Shown: positions 34,234 to 44,829 of the stretch, piece by piece | Layout of the letters: every line of letters begins with the position of its first letter | Numbering within the stretch: the stretch's first letter is position 1 | Assembly: GCA_022419385.1 (NCBI GenBank) | Contig: JAJUBI010000006.1 | Span: 4,464,001-4,528,000, forward strand | Reading direction: 5' to 3' | Source of the DNA: Paraconiothyrium sp. Pb-2020 | Taxonomy: Eukaryota; Ascomycota; Dothideomycetes; Pleosporales; Didymosphaeriaceae | DNA: 64,000 nt | The notes under the pieces: generated by a model | Seen by the model: only the letters and a program-made list of their open reading frames with translations | What the model was told of the DNA's origin: nothing | Databases searched by the model: none | Program-made: the position numbers and the translations under genes

Positions 34234-36105
34234 GATGCTGCGACCTGGCACATACTGGTCCCATGCCAACTCATCTTCCCTTCTATCAGCTAAAGCATTG
34301 ACTGTATAGGCGGAGACCCCGAGGACGAAGTGGGAAAGACTTTGAGCGTAGCGGCTTTAGGGTCGCGTGACGCTGACCGGGCGATGGCTACCCGTGAGCG
34401 CTTGACTTTGGAGTGTCAAGTTTCGATCGTAGTCATGAGCATGAGGTGCATTGTAGGCGTTAAGCGGATTACGACATGACATGGGTGGAACACAGTGTAT
34501 GGGTAGAGCTTGCATGATCTCAACTGCATCTTAGCGGATATCCCACCTCTACGAACATCAATGAACGTATATTTTTGAACAAACGTCACGTTTTAAAGTT
34601 CCTACTCTGGATGAATACTTTGTTGAAGATATTAATGCTTCTGGGGTACTTGCAACGTCGGTGCAGTGCGATAATACCCTTCAGTGACCGACATTATACT
34701 CTGAACTCCATAGTGCCAGATTCCCAGCTTCCTAAATCGGGACGTTGGACAATCGGCTGCCGCTGGGGCGTATGAGGGCTGCAAAACTAGCACCGAGCAG
34801 GACTAGTCGGGGGGGCTGTATATACATAGTCGCATGCTTTTTCGGCGTCGTCGACTGATACGCCCGGAGCATCGGTCCTCCTCATCGATAGGCCATGGAG
34901 ATTGCCAGTCCCAACTCAAAACATGAACTACGTTATTGCACGAAGCTTGCACAAAGACAACCTGCCAAGTATATTATAAAGCATTCTTTCCGCTCCAGTG
35001 TAAGATGCACGAAGGACTATCATGATGAGCCTGCGTGAGTTTCACCGTGTTCTTACTATCGATGGACACTTGAATACATTTACTTTGAGAAATTATTGAA
35101 TAAGGCTGGATTGTTAATGACAGAGATGGAAATGTTCTTCTACGAGAGGAACTGAAGTGGTAGTGCCGGTGGAATTGCCTGACAAACACACTCCAAGAAT
35201 ACAGCTGACAGTTTAGAGCATGGTCTGGAGAAGACGTCGCGGCAGATACGCCAGTACGTGTTGGTGGCGGCGACGTTCCTGTGGAGGAGTATCTGGAGTG
35301 CCGTTAGGATGCAAGATTCAAGATGAAACAGAAGACCACACTGATGTTTGCAGTCGAAGTCCTCTCGGCTTTGTTCACTTCTAGGTACGTAGGAAGCTTC
35401 TTGTAACATGTGCGTGATGACTCTGTCGGACAGTTCATAATTGGCGAGATGTGGAGGGTTGCGCTGCTTGCGAGGAGGGCAGACCAAGGTAAGCATGGCG
35501 TTCAAATTCCCTAAACGGGCAGGTACAGTTGCTCGTCGAACGTCATCCGCAGAACGCTTGCGCTCGCGTAGCTTGGCCTGCCGTATTCGTTTAGGTAATG
35601 CATGCAAAAGACTAAGGGGCTTCTAATTATTGCGCGAAGGAAGGTTGTGGCGTGGAAAGAAGTGTAGTGACATGCTACTACTATACTATACGCTAGTGGT
35701 GTGCGGGGCTACTGCGGCTCGGTCTGATAGCGATGAACGCGATAGGCCAACACTAACTTCACTACGAAGTACATGATGCTCTTGGTGCGCGACCACTTGA
35801 TGGCCCCAAGCGAACCGTACCTACGCTAAGCTGCAGGCTCAGTTCTGAAGTTCAAAGATAAGCTAGGCGAAGGCAATAGCGTATCGATGCTTGTTACGGA
35901 TAAACGCACTTGGAAATACAGTACTGTAGTGGTCACAGAGCAACCGCAGTCTGGATACTGGCGGGATCTCCATTTTGTCGGCGTAGCGCATAGACTTGGA
36001 CGAACTGAATGAGCGTTTTGCACGTATTCGTATTCTCAGACAACTTGATTCACAATGCGTTGACAAATAACAAAAGTAAGATAGAGATGTGCGTGACTAC
36101 GTCTA
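34234..36105. other. Long region without a secure gene; one weak minus-strand frame
   Basis: The minus-strand frame ending at 35140 (first ATG 35496, 118 residues) contains LSDRVITHMLQEASYVPRSE, LFHLESCILTALQILLHRN and VFSRPCSKLSAVFLECVCQA. Upstream in the same frame, but before any ATG, comes a basic run (QAKLRERKRSADDVRRATV) that loosely resembles a fungal bZIP basic region. It could be a decayed regulator or an unrecognised spliced gene. I do not assert a function. Elsewhere (34260-35130, 35640-36105) nothing is supported. Confidence 0.3.
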
Positions 36106-37046
36106 TCATTGATGGAGATCATATACTACTGGCTCGCCCAAAGGATCCGGAACCTTCACCTTCTGATCATACATGGGAGCCCTACGTGTCTTTGCCCAAT
36201 CCAAGATTGCATCAAAATCGCGACATGTGTGCGTGACAGCTGGAGTCGGAAGATTCTCGTTGTACTGCGACCACCACTGATACGGAATCGGCGTGATATC
36301 ACCTGCACACATGAGGCTTTCTCGAAGCGACTCGATGCAGTGGTCGAGATGCTTCATATTAAGCGTAGGGCTCGTCTCCAAATTGTCGGTGCCGTTGTAC
36401 CAAAGACGTGTTCGCACGTGATTCTGATCCTGAGATTAATGCGAGCATCGTCATTTGCTTTACGCTGGAGAATGAACATACTAGACAATGGAGTTGGTGG
36501 AACACGTCTAGAATTACCGGGTAGCCTCCTCCTTCCTCTTCTGGAATGGGTGCCGTTCGATCAGTGAGCTGGGCGGCATCGCTCAGAGGAATCTTGCTAA
36601 CGCCGTCTGATACAACTTAGCAGCAGCCATCAAGATGCACCGCGCTTTACTTACACTTATGCAACTCTTCCCACAAATGATCACTTTCAGCTGTCGGTGG
36701 GCCCTGATAAGGGCTCACGTCACTATCGATGCCCGCATGAAATCTGACGTTTTTGTATTTGATCGCCTTCCGCGCTGGAGCTGCGATTAATTAGCAATCG
36801 CGTGTGGGACTTTTGGACTCTTCGCTTTGGTAACTCACAAAATATCTCGTTAGAAATGCGCTGGTTCCTAAGCTTTGCCAGAGTGAGCCAGTTGGAGAGT
36901 ACCAGACATGGTATGAGTATCCACGTCATCCACCGAATATATGCACCCCAAGTTGAAGGCGAGGGCGCTCTTTCCAGCTCTTCCGAATCGAAGATGTCCC
37001 CTTGTTGGCTCACAGGCAGGTAATCCTTGAGCAATGATGGTCTCAT
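36106..37046 (-). CDS. UstYa-family (DUF3328) oxidase-like membrane protein
   Basis: Four exons: 37046-36839, 36780-36655, 36606-36482 and 36429-36106, totalling 260 residues with all phases consistent. The N-terminus is cytosolic and acidic, followed by one membrane helix (WMTWILIPCLVLSNWLTLA, about 39-57). The lumenal domain contains VRFHAGIDSDVSPYQGPPTA, then the two hallmark motifs: HQLHC at 148-152 and HLDHC at 180-184 (HxxHC twice). Between exons 2 and 3 lies SKIPLSDAAQLTDRTAPIPEE. UstYa-like proteins are known from ustiloxin, asperipin, phomopsin and cyclochlorotine pathways, where they oxidise or crosslink the peptide. It is divergent, with about 830 bp between, from the repeat-bearing secreted precursor at 37880, the classical partner gene. 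Intact. Confidence 0.9.
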
Positions 37047-37756
37047 GTCGACGTGCTTATACTCTCGGGTACAAAGTCAGCTAAATTATAAAAGTCGGTA
37101 AACGCCGTGTCTAAGACATAGCGACTTTGTACCGGGGAAGATCGTACAGAGATGTGTATCAAAAGCGTATCGCAGGCATATGAGCAAAACAAACCGTGGG
37201 ATACCTGAGGTATTTGCAAGGTTCCGAATTGGAACTCCGGCCAAGATCAAGCAAGCATGCCGTGCGCCACCAACGCCCTTTCCGTCTTACGGTGGAATCA
37301 GTCTACATCCTCTGAGACAACCGCGAAAATATGCACCCGTAAGCAGGTATATTGGATCAATGTCGTAGTCTGTTCATCTACCTTATCAGATTCCATACTG
37401 GGCGAGATAAGATGCCCTACCTAGTGTAGCTACTATGTGATCGTCGTCCATTCTATGCTGACAACCAACAATCCCAGAACACCTTCCACTTCGTGTCTAG
37501 TGTTGATGCTCGAGTATGCGAGTGTGTCATACCTACGAGCACAACTTCTCGGTCGGCACTTCCTCCCCAGTAGTTGATAGGACGATGTGGAGGATAGGAT
37601 GAGACCCACGTAGGTGAGCGATTTCGATCCCTGCCTGATGTACGATCCATCGCTCCAAAAGATGGTTATACGGCAGATGCATAGGCCCCAGTAGGCTGAC
37701 ACGAACAGTGTCATACCAAGAAACGCCCGTTGGGCTGTTCAAATGACGCCAGTTCG
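37047..37756. other. Shared divergent promoter of the peptide pair
   Basis: About 830 bases (to 37879) separate the UstYa-like gene from the precursor gene. Two short + strand frames (37180-37368 and others) look random. A bidirectional promoter would explain the layout. Confidence 0.4.
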
Positions 37757-37764
37757 TATATAAG
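37757..37764 (+). promoter_or_regulatory. TATA box of the precursor gene
   Basis: TATATAAG, 116 bases before the precursor ATG at 37880 and followed by a C-rich stretch (TCTTCCACCTCGTCCTCTCC, near 37810), a good fungal core promoter. Confidence 0.6.
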
Positions 37765-37879
37765 CGGCTGCATGCTATCGGACAATGATGGATAGGTCTT
37801 ACACCCAAATCTTCCACCTCGTCCTCTCCAGTGCGTCCATCAATCTCAAAGCTTCATTCACCCCTCTGCGTGCGGCACC

Positions 37880-38368
37880 ATGAAATTTTCCAGCAGCGTT
37901 GTAGCCCTTTTTGCGGCTTCAGCCGTCGCTGCACCAGTCGCCACAGCCGTGAGTCGCGTACCCATCTGCAGCTGTCAAAAGACCCAGCTGATGGTTGACA
38001 GGACAAGGAATCGCAAACTGTTGATAGAGCTCTCGCCATGGGTAATATCGCATACAACTGGGGGTTGAAAGAGCGCGATGAGAAGAAGAGGGAGAACATG
38101 CAAACTGTTGATAGAGCTCTCGCCATGGGTAATATCGCATACAACTGGGGGTTGAAAGAGCGCGATGAGAAGAAAGAGGGAGAACATGCAAACTGTTGAT
38201 AGAGCTCTCGCCATGGGCAACATCGCATACAACTGGGGATTGAAAGAGCGTGATGAGAAGAAGAGGGAGAACATGCAAACCGTTGATAGAGCCCTCGCTG
38301 CCGGAAACATTGCGTACAACTGGGGATTGAAAGAGCGCGATGAGAAGAAAAGGGGGATGGAAAACTGA
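37880..38368 (+). pseudogene. Secreted repeat precursor of a dikaritin-type RiPP, frameshifted in repeat 2
   Basis: Exon 1 (37880-37948) encodes a signal peptide, MKFSSSVVALFAASAVAAPV..., ending at ...VATA. An intron (37949-38001, GTGAGT/CAG) follows. Exon 2 opens with about 29-residue tandem units, each ending in a basic Kex2-type site (ERDEKKR). Unit starts (CAAAC) are 38014, 38101, 38189 and 38276, spaced 87, 88 and 87 bases; the 88 marks one extra A at about 38170-38176. In the reading frame from the ATG, two units are translated and the frame then ends at a stop shortly after KKEGEHANC. Units 3 and 4 lie in the next frame to a TGA at 38366-38368. Signal peptide, repeated core with Kex2 sites and an adjacent UstYa gene define fungal dikaritin-like RiPPs. 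The likely core (…NIAYNWGL…) is not one I recognise. It may be a real lesion or an assembly error. Confidence 0.85.
38002..38365 (+). repeat. Four 87-bp tandem units of the peptide precursor
   Basis: Units 1-4 are nearly identical at DNA level. Unit 4 differs most, with ALAAGN in place of ALAMGN. The constant segment GNIAYNWGLKERDEKKR occurs in all four after allowing the one-base insertion in unit 2. Near identity implies recent amplification or gene conversion among units, normal for these precursors. On the minus strand the same repeats create a long spurious open frame. Confidence 0.9.
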
Positions 38369-38686
38369 GCAGTCACACTGAACCGAAAGTTAGTAGACGA
38401 AAAGGGTACTAATATTAAGACGCGGCGAAGGAGCTGCGTAACGGCTGAAACTTGTCCTTTCCAAGCGTACCAACTACTGGCTGATGAGTGACGATGGTCA
38501 GATGACGCGAAGTTCAAAACAACTCATCCTAGTACAATAGAACATCCCATGATATCCATTGATACTCTCTAGCATTTATGACTGTTTTCGGGAAGGACTA
38601 TAGCGCGTCGTATCATGTTTAAGCCAATTTCGCTTTTTGCGCAAGTCCTTGCTTCCTCGCCTTGATTATTGCGCTCATACCTCCCA
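38369..38686. other. Intergenic region
   Basis: About 320 bases between the peptide precursor and the MITE. No feature supported. Confidence 0.4.
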
Positions 38687-38918
38687 TACGAGGAGCTCGT
38701 TTTTAATGAGGAATAGCGCAACTGTCGCTGTTGACAGTGCTTAACTACAACTAGAAATTACGATATTAAGTTGTAATATAGATAGCGTATTAGGGCTTAT
38801 TCTATACTCTCTAATTATGTAAGTAAGAGGTATTAATATTGGTGTGCTGTAACTGTGATAGTGCTGTGTCAGGATCGCGATATTCGCGCTATTCCTCATT
38901 AAGAACGAGCTCCTCGTA
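38687..38918. mobile_element. Mariner-type MITE with TA target duplication
   Basis: Terminal inverted repeats of about 31 bases: left arm 38689-38719 (CGAGGAGCTCGTTTTTAATG...), right arm 38886-38916, whose reverse complement is CGAGGAGCTCGTTCTTAATG..., with one mismatch. The element is flanked by TA at 38687-38688 and 38917-38918. The ~228-bp interior is AT-rich and has no coding capacity, so it is non-autonomous. TA duplications point to Tc1/mariner-type mobilisation. It sits about 320 bases after the RiPP precursor. Confidence 0.9.
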
Positions 38919-41375
38919 TAAGCGTGAGTATCAAACCTTTTGAACAAGCCGTGTGGATAGATTCGCACTAGAGATACGCCCTGTAAATAAGTAATTCGGT
39001 CGATACTACCTTATTACTACTTCTATCCATACTACTGCAACGTGTATGGTTGCTTAAGTTCTATAGTGACACGTTGGTATTCATAATTTGAGACATGGGT
39101 CAGTCGCCAGTGTCCTCTCGGCAAGCGAAGGAAGCTCTCCTGGAATCACAGGGCGCGATTATGCTGGACACAAATCGTAAACATGTACGGACCAATCCGC
39201 GGAGCGTAACTTCCCGTGACACCACGTCGGACACATCTGCGGACACGCGCACTAGAAGACTGTGCAGTACGCAGCTCACATTCAGATGCCTATAGGATGT
39301 GGCAATGCTGGTCGCGATGGGCTCCCGAGGTAGCGCAATCTGCGCGCAGCTTCCAAGTTTGTCTCAGAACATTCAGACGCCCCGTGGCCCTCGAACTGTA
39401 CAGGGCGTGTGACTCTTCTTGAAAGGTTGCGACTTTCTTACTGTACTCATGTTGCAACTAGCGGAGAAACTCGACCAATAGAAACACATCGAATACGCGA
39501 AAGAGCGAAAGAGAACCCAGAAACGCAAGGCATAGCGGGCCCATCGTAAATGACGTTTGCGCTCATACTTTTCACATCAATCTCAAATTCTTCCACGGAG
39601 CGGTCTGAGCGTCGCGTCGAGGCTCTCGAACGACGACGCACAAGCTGAGAGCAGAATGCAGCATGACAATGGGAACTAGATACATAGAGAGGCATAATCT
39701 TGAGGGTTGCAGACACGACAGACGAATACCTCGCGCGAAAATTACTTGTGCTGGTATACATCCCCCAAGCCTCTCCGGAGCGCTGGGTATGAGGCAATCT
39801 GCGACAATGTGTACGAATCATTGGAATTGTCCAGCACCTCGCCTTTAAATCTCACCTGGGCAATAGAATCTTCGATGAATATATGCAGGCCGCCCTTGAA
39901 TACGATTGTTTTAAGTCGAAACGACAGTAACATGGCCCCTCTAGATTTTGGCATTAAGCTTGCATACGCCGGTGTAGCCCGCAATGCTAAAACTTCGCCC
40001 AAGGACAAACAGCACTTCATATAACGCTAAGCCTAAGGCGAGTCACTATGGCGGCCAAGCTTTTGCGGCAGATATCTAAAGACTTGCTCGCGAAAGGTGG
40101 TTGCGGTGGAACCGCCTGTCGTAGCGCCGTCGAACAAACGTACTGAATTGCTCCTGAACTATTGAATCATAGCTTTTTGTTGGATGAGACAAAAACTAGA
40201 GGTGGAAAAGCATTATACCATGCAGTACAACTTGAAAGCAGGCCCAATCGTGCGGCTTCTCCCATGTGCTAGAAGTGGTGTCAAAATGGAAGATTGCGAC
40301 ACCCGCACGGCATCGTACGTGTCAGCGATGTAAGACATTCTGGAGTTGCTATTGTTGCAACAGACGGACATAAATGCTAGGAGTCAGATACATATATATA
40401 AGATATGAACCACATCGACTTGATTAAGACCCGACGCGCCCAAGGATTGAGGCATGCTATGAACGCTGCGACTATAGCAGAGTTAGGCGTATGGAATCAA
40501 CCTCACTAATTCGAACATACTCCTCGCGTTCAATATATCTAGAGTCCCCAACTTGAGGTTTAGCTGCGTGCGTAGCTATTCTGAGAGTCACTGCTGCTGG
40601 ACAATGCTACCTATTCAAATCTTAGCAGAGTCGATCACTTTCAGAAGCCCCAAGTCTTGGTACCACCTGGATCGAGTGTACATCTTGTCAAAACTGTTTT
40701 GGACATGGGGCACTTGGATCATGTACAAGTTCGATTGGCTCATCTAACGAGCTACGGTGCGGCCATTCTGAGAACAACAAAGAAGCCACGAAAGTAGTAG
40801 CAACCCGACCCGCCATTTCGGGACACTTTCTTGCAATCGAATAATGACTTCATTGCCACTGCCTTCAGTGGGCATAAGCGGTGATAACCGGAATGAACAC
40901 CGATGAAAGTAATCAATCTATATAAAAATTGAGAATCTTTTCGCCCTTAACGCCGTTTTGCTGAGTAAAATCATCGGATCATCATGTGAAGCTTCATGTC
41001 AGAGAGCCTCGAGAAAGGCTGTTGTGATTACCCGAAGGAGTAATGATAACAGCCGGTGTTGCGTCAGCCAATCAGATACCGTGCACGGTGCATTTTGCCG
41101 CAACAATCGGGCTAACAAAATAAGTGATTCTGATGTGGGAGTCTCACTTTACCTAAGTAAGCTAGCGCAATCAGAGCACGTCTTGGTCAAATTAGAATGG
41201 TTGGAGTCTGAGGAGCAAATGTGGAGGCATTGCGGCCTTACGGGAACGGCATAGTCAACGTAGTGTAGTTGGACTATGCGTCAGCATTATAGGTATATAA
41301 CAAGTCCATCGCTCTTCACATCAACTGCAAATCTGTGTACCTTGTTTCTCAAAAACAACTATATTATTTACAACT
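38919..41375. other. Long region without a supported gene
   Basis: About 2.4 kb. A minus-strand frame (39742-40020, contains LDNSNDSYTLSQIASYPALR) and an adjacent one (39447-39821) have partly protein-like composition but no family I recognise, and no splice model I trust. The first ~150 bases are AT-rich. Confidence 0.4.
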
Positions 41376-42632
41376 ATGTCGTCTACTCCAACCGTTCGCT
41401 GGGGAATACTTGCAACTGGAGGTATCGCCCTCACTTTGTGAGTACACCGCCGGTCTTCCCCAGACCCCAGTGAACTCTCAACTAATTAACACAGTACCAA
41501 AGACCTCCTGCTTGATCCAGCAACCCGCGGTGTGAGCTCCTTAAAGCACACTGTTGTCGCAGCTGCCTCGTCCTCTTCAAAGTCACGTGCGGAGGCCTTT
41601 TTAAAAGAGGTTGCTGCTCCTTCCGACGCAAAGGCCTACGGCTCCTACGAGGAATTCGCTGAGGACCCCAACATCGATATCGTCTACATCGCCACACCGC
41701 ACTCCCATCATTATCAAAATGCTAGGCTATGTTTGGAGGCTGGCAAGCATGTTCTATGCGAGAAAGCTTTCACGGTCAACGCGGCTCAGGCTCGCAAGCT
41801 AGCTCAGATCGCGAAAGAGAAGAATTTGTTTTTAATGGAGGCAGTATGGACACGTTACTTTCCCCTTTCGATCTATGTCCGCGAGCAAATTACATCTGGT
41901 CGAATTGGTCATATTGCGCGAGTCATTTCCGACAACAGCATGGCACTAGACCCTGAGAAGAGCTTTACTGATGGTAAGCATCGCATGGTTAATCCTGATC
42001 TTGCTGGGGGAGCATTGCTGGACCTGGGGATATACGCACTTACATGGGTCTTCCAAACTTTGTATCACACTCAGCCAGAGAAGACTCGCCAGCCACCTAA
42101 GCTGCTTGCGTTTGTCAAACGTACGCGGTACTGAAATGCAGATGAGCACAGTACCATGATTCTCAATTTCCCGAGATCAGAAGAGGAGGGGGGTGACGCT
42201 CATGCGGTAGCTACAACGTCCCTTCGCGTGGCTACAAGCCCTGGAGCAATTCAAGACACACCATGTGTCCGCATCCAGGGCCCAAAAGGCGAGATCCAAG
42301 TCTTCCCACCATCATTTCGCCCTACTAAGACCAAACTTATCCTTAGCGATGGAACTATTGAAGAGAAGGATTGGGTATATCCAGGCCCTGGTAAAGGCAG
42401 TAATTGGTATAGTGGCTTTGGTGACTCTCAGCATTCGGAAGGCGAGGGTCGGGGTATGTTCTGGGAGGCTGATGAGGCTGCTGAAGCTATACTTACAGGT
42501 CGGAAAGAAGCCAAGTTTGAAAATCTTGACGAGAGCATTCTGATCATGGAGATTATGGATGAGGTAAGAAGGCAGGGTGGTCTTGAATACCCTTCAAAGA
42601 TTGAGACTTTAGATTACCCAGTGCAGTTATAA
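41376..42632 (+). pseudogene. Gfo/Idh/MocA NAD(P)-dependent dehydrogenase with in-frame TGA
   Basis: Exon 1 is 41376-41437 (MSSTPTVRWGILATGGIALT) and exon 2 starts at 41495 (TKDLLLDPATRGVSSL). It carries a Rossmann-fold GxxGG-like start, then VYIATPHSHHYQNARLCLEA, GKHVLCEKAFTVNAAQA and LMEAVWTRYFPL. This is the pattern of the dihydrodiol/D-xylose dehydrogenase branch of the family (EK-P-type lysine in CEKAF). TGA at 42132-42134 ends the frame after VKRTRY. The same frame resumes immediately (NADEHSTMILNFPRSEEEGG) and continues to 42632 through DEAAEAILTGRKEAK and IMDEVRRQGGLEYPSKIETL. Downstream similarity is therefore preserved, so the stop is recent or an error. Its role in the surrounding metabolic cluster is unknown. 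Confidence 0.82.
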
Positions 42633-43696
42633 GTATTTGGCTTTAATAATATAGTTTGGACTAACCAAATTTACTAAAGAAGTCTACGTCTGGGCTCAAG
42701 CGATTACCCGATCTCCTAGTCTGTTGTATACCTTTCAACAATGAACAACACAATCTCTGTTTGGACATTTTTTCCAGTTGGATGACTCAAATTGAGCTAC
42801 TCATTGTGGCGCCCCATATTCTCGATATTTTGAACATATTTAACACATTTAACATATTCGCATGTCTTCAATCGAATCATGTAGTACACCAGTTCATATT
42901 CGCTCGCTTACAATTTTTCCAAAGCGCATTTCCTTCTTTCCTCCGTGAATCAAGAGATCGTACAACATTGACGTTAGCTGGCCGGGCGCGCGAGAGATTT
43001 CACGAGAGCACAAGGAGCAGGTCCAGGACCCTAAGAAGGGTGGGGCATGCCGTATTGACGATGGGAATGACATTTTGGGGTCGGTAATGGGGAGCAATAG
43101 CCGTGGCGCGTTCACATTGAGTTTTCTGCGTGAGTCGCGCTTACTAGACGTTGAGTGCACAGCCGGCTTTTGGGATTCCAGCGGCACGCTTTTCCCATCG
43201 AGTCGTCACCTACTCATTCTCAAAACCATTTTTCGCACAACTTTAGATCTTGGAAAGATAGCAGACAATGCTGTGGCGTGTGCAACAGCGAGCCGAAGAA
43301 AAGTACACGTGTCCCACATGCGAAATCCCTTGGTGGTCTGCCTTTTCTTCCGTCCTTTCATACCCTCTAACCACATCCCGATTGGGTGGTGTCCATGGTG
43401 CAGTCCTTCCTGACCGGCAGACTCGAGTCTCCCAAGATGTCGCATCATAATTGTTCATTAATTTCTACGCACGATCGAACCATCTCAGTAGCACTGGATC
43501 GGGTATTGGAGTTGCAATTCCTGACGTCCAAGCGAGCAGTCGCCATGTTCAGCTCTATGGTACGTGTCTATTCTAATATTGTCCCGGTGCAATTCGCAGT
43601 CAGAAGAACGTTCTGATCCATAATCGATCGTTGTGGTGAATCAATCGCTTATATCTCAAGTCACCGGAGTATTGTAGGATACTCCACGAATCAACT
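42633..43696. other. Intergenic region
   Basis: About 1.06 kb, AT-rich near 42640-42880. Short frames only; nothing supported. Confidence 0.4.
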
Positions 43697-44270
43697 CTAC
43701 ATCAGCCCGATGAGCCTCTTGATTTCGTCTCCGGCAGTACTCTCTGCGTTCTGTTCTGCATCGCGCGAATGAATCCAGTCCTCACGAGGGAATGACAGGC
43801 TACTTGGATCTTTCCTCACCATTTCCCAATCCGTACGATGCCCCATCTACAACACTTGTCAGCGAAAAGTTCACGTTCGGGATGGGAGTCTAGTTTACTT
43901 CTCTGGTTGCCTCACCGGTGCGTTGGACAGACTTCACACGTTCGTATCGGATATTTTGGTATGCGCGTAATTCTGCAGAAACATACTCCATGCCTGCCGT
44001 ACGAAGACAAACCGCAATGGTCACTCCGTCCTCCATTGCCTGCGCTGCTCCTTGTGCGCTTGTGGGTAGCATGGAGCGGGCAGAACCGCCTACGAGAGCG
44101 ATTCTTCCCTCCATGCTCACGCATGTCGGCAATGAGTCATAGTATACAGCGTTCCATTCCAATATTTTCTCGCCTGGGGTCTTGCTTATAAGGCGATGGC
44201 AAATGGTATCCCAATCTTTGAATATGTCGTACAACCTTCCAGCGCCACTTGCTACAACTGTCTTTTGCAT
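43697..44270 (-). pseudogene. C-terminal fragment of FAD-dependent monooxygenase
   Basis: On the minus strand, 44270-43894 reads like the C-terminal third of a salicylate hydroxylase-like flavoprotein (EGRIALVGGSARSMLPTSAQ, GAAQAMEDGVTIAV, corresponding to the family GD-type FAD/ribityl block). A 3' intron (donor GTAAAC at about 43893) leads to MGHRTDWEMVRKDPS and ends at stop 43699-43697. The GD motif is altered to GG (VGGSA instead of GDAAH). Everything N-terminal (the GxGxxG FAD-binding domain) is missing: upstream of 44270 the divergent FSH1 gene begins. This is a truncated remnant. Confidence 0.7.
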
Positions 44271-44295
44271 TCAACTTACCGACGATTGAACAGCC

Positions 44296-44814
44296 ATGAT
44301 ATCGATCCTTGAATTCGATGAGCGTGCCAATCTTCCAACCATTCTATGCCTTCATGGGGCTGGGACGAATAGCCTTATATTTCGACTACAGGCACGCATG
44401 ATTATTCGCAAGCTATAAACGGTTTTCCGGTTCGTCTTCATCGATGCGCCATTCAAATCTGTAGCTGGACCGGGTGTTTTCCCAACATACGAAGGAATCG
44501 AGCCCTATCTCTGGTGGCACTGCGATGAAAGTGCGACCATTGAATTTGATATTTTGCTAGAAGAGGTTCGATGCAGACGACAAATGGTGCAGAAATTGCT
44601 TGCTACCGAACTGAATCGCACCAAAGCTGTGGGTATCATGGCTTTCAGCCAGGGCGCGAGGGTTGCAACGGGCCTTTACTTGGATACTGAGTTGGGAAAG
44701 CAATTGAGATTCGCCATTTTGATCGCAGCAACTTTTCCAGCAGTGCACGTTGATGATTCTGAGAGAAATTCTTCGTCTTGTCGATACTTCTTTAGACTGA
44801 CTTTGTCTGCATAG
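44296..44814 (+). pseudogene. FSH1-type serine hydrolase fragment with in-frame TAA
   Basis: The frame from ATG 44296 reads MISILEFDERANLPTILCLH and GAGTNSLIFRLQARMIIRKL, then TAA at 44416-44418, and continues in the same frame as FVFIDAPFKSVAGPGVFPTY, LEEVRCRRQMVQKLLATELN and GIMAFSQGARVATGL. The last contains the nucleophile Ser in the FSxG elbow of FSH1 alpha/beta hydrolases. The end of the family domain (with the histidine) is absent: recognisable sequence stops near 44770. FSH1-like hydrolases often occur in secondary-metabolite clusters as product-releasing or trimming esterases. Truncated at the 3' end where it meets the inverted epimerase remnant. Confidence 0.7.
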
Positions 44815-44829
44815 AAGTTAGCATATCTA

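Noticed and set aside
38014..38300. CRISPR-like or satellite array
   Set aside because: Units are 87 bases with no spacers, coding in one strand; this is a peptide repeat, not CRISPR.
37975..38517. Long minus-strand open frame over the peptide repeats
   Set aside because: It is the antisense of the four tandem units; repetition without stops makes it open, with low-complexity Phe/Ser/Leu composition. The plus-strand frame has signal peptide, intron and Kex2 sites.
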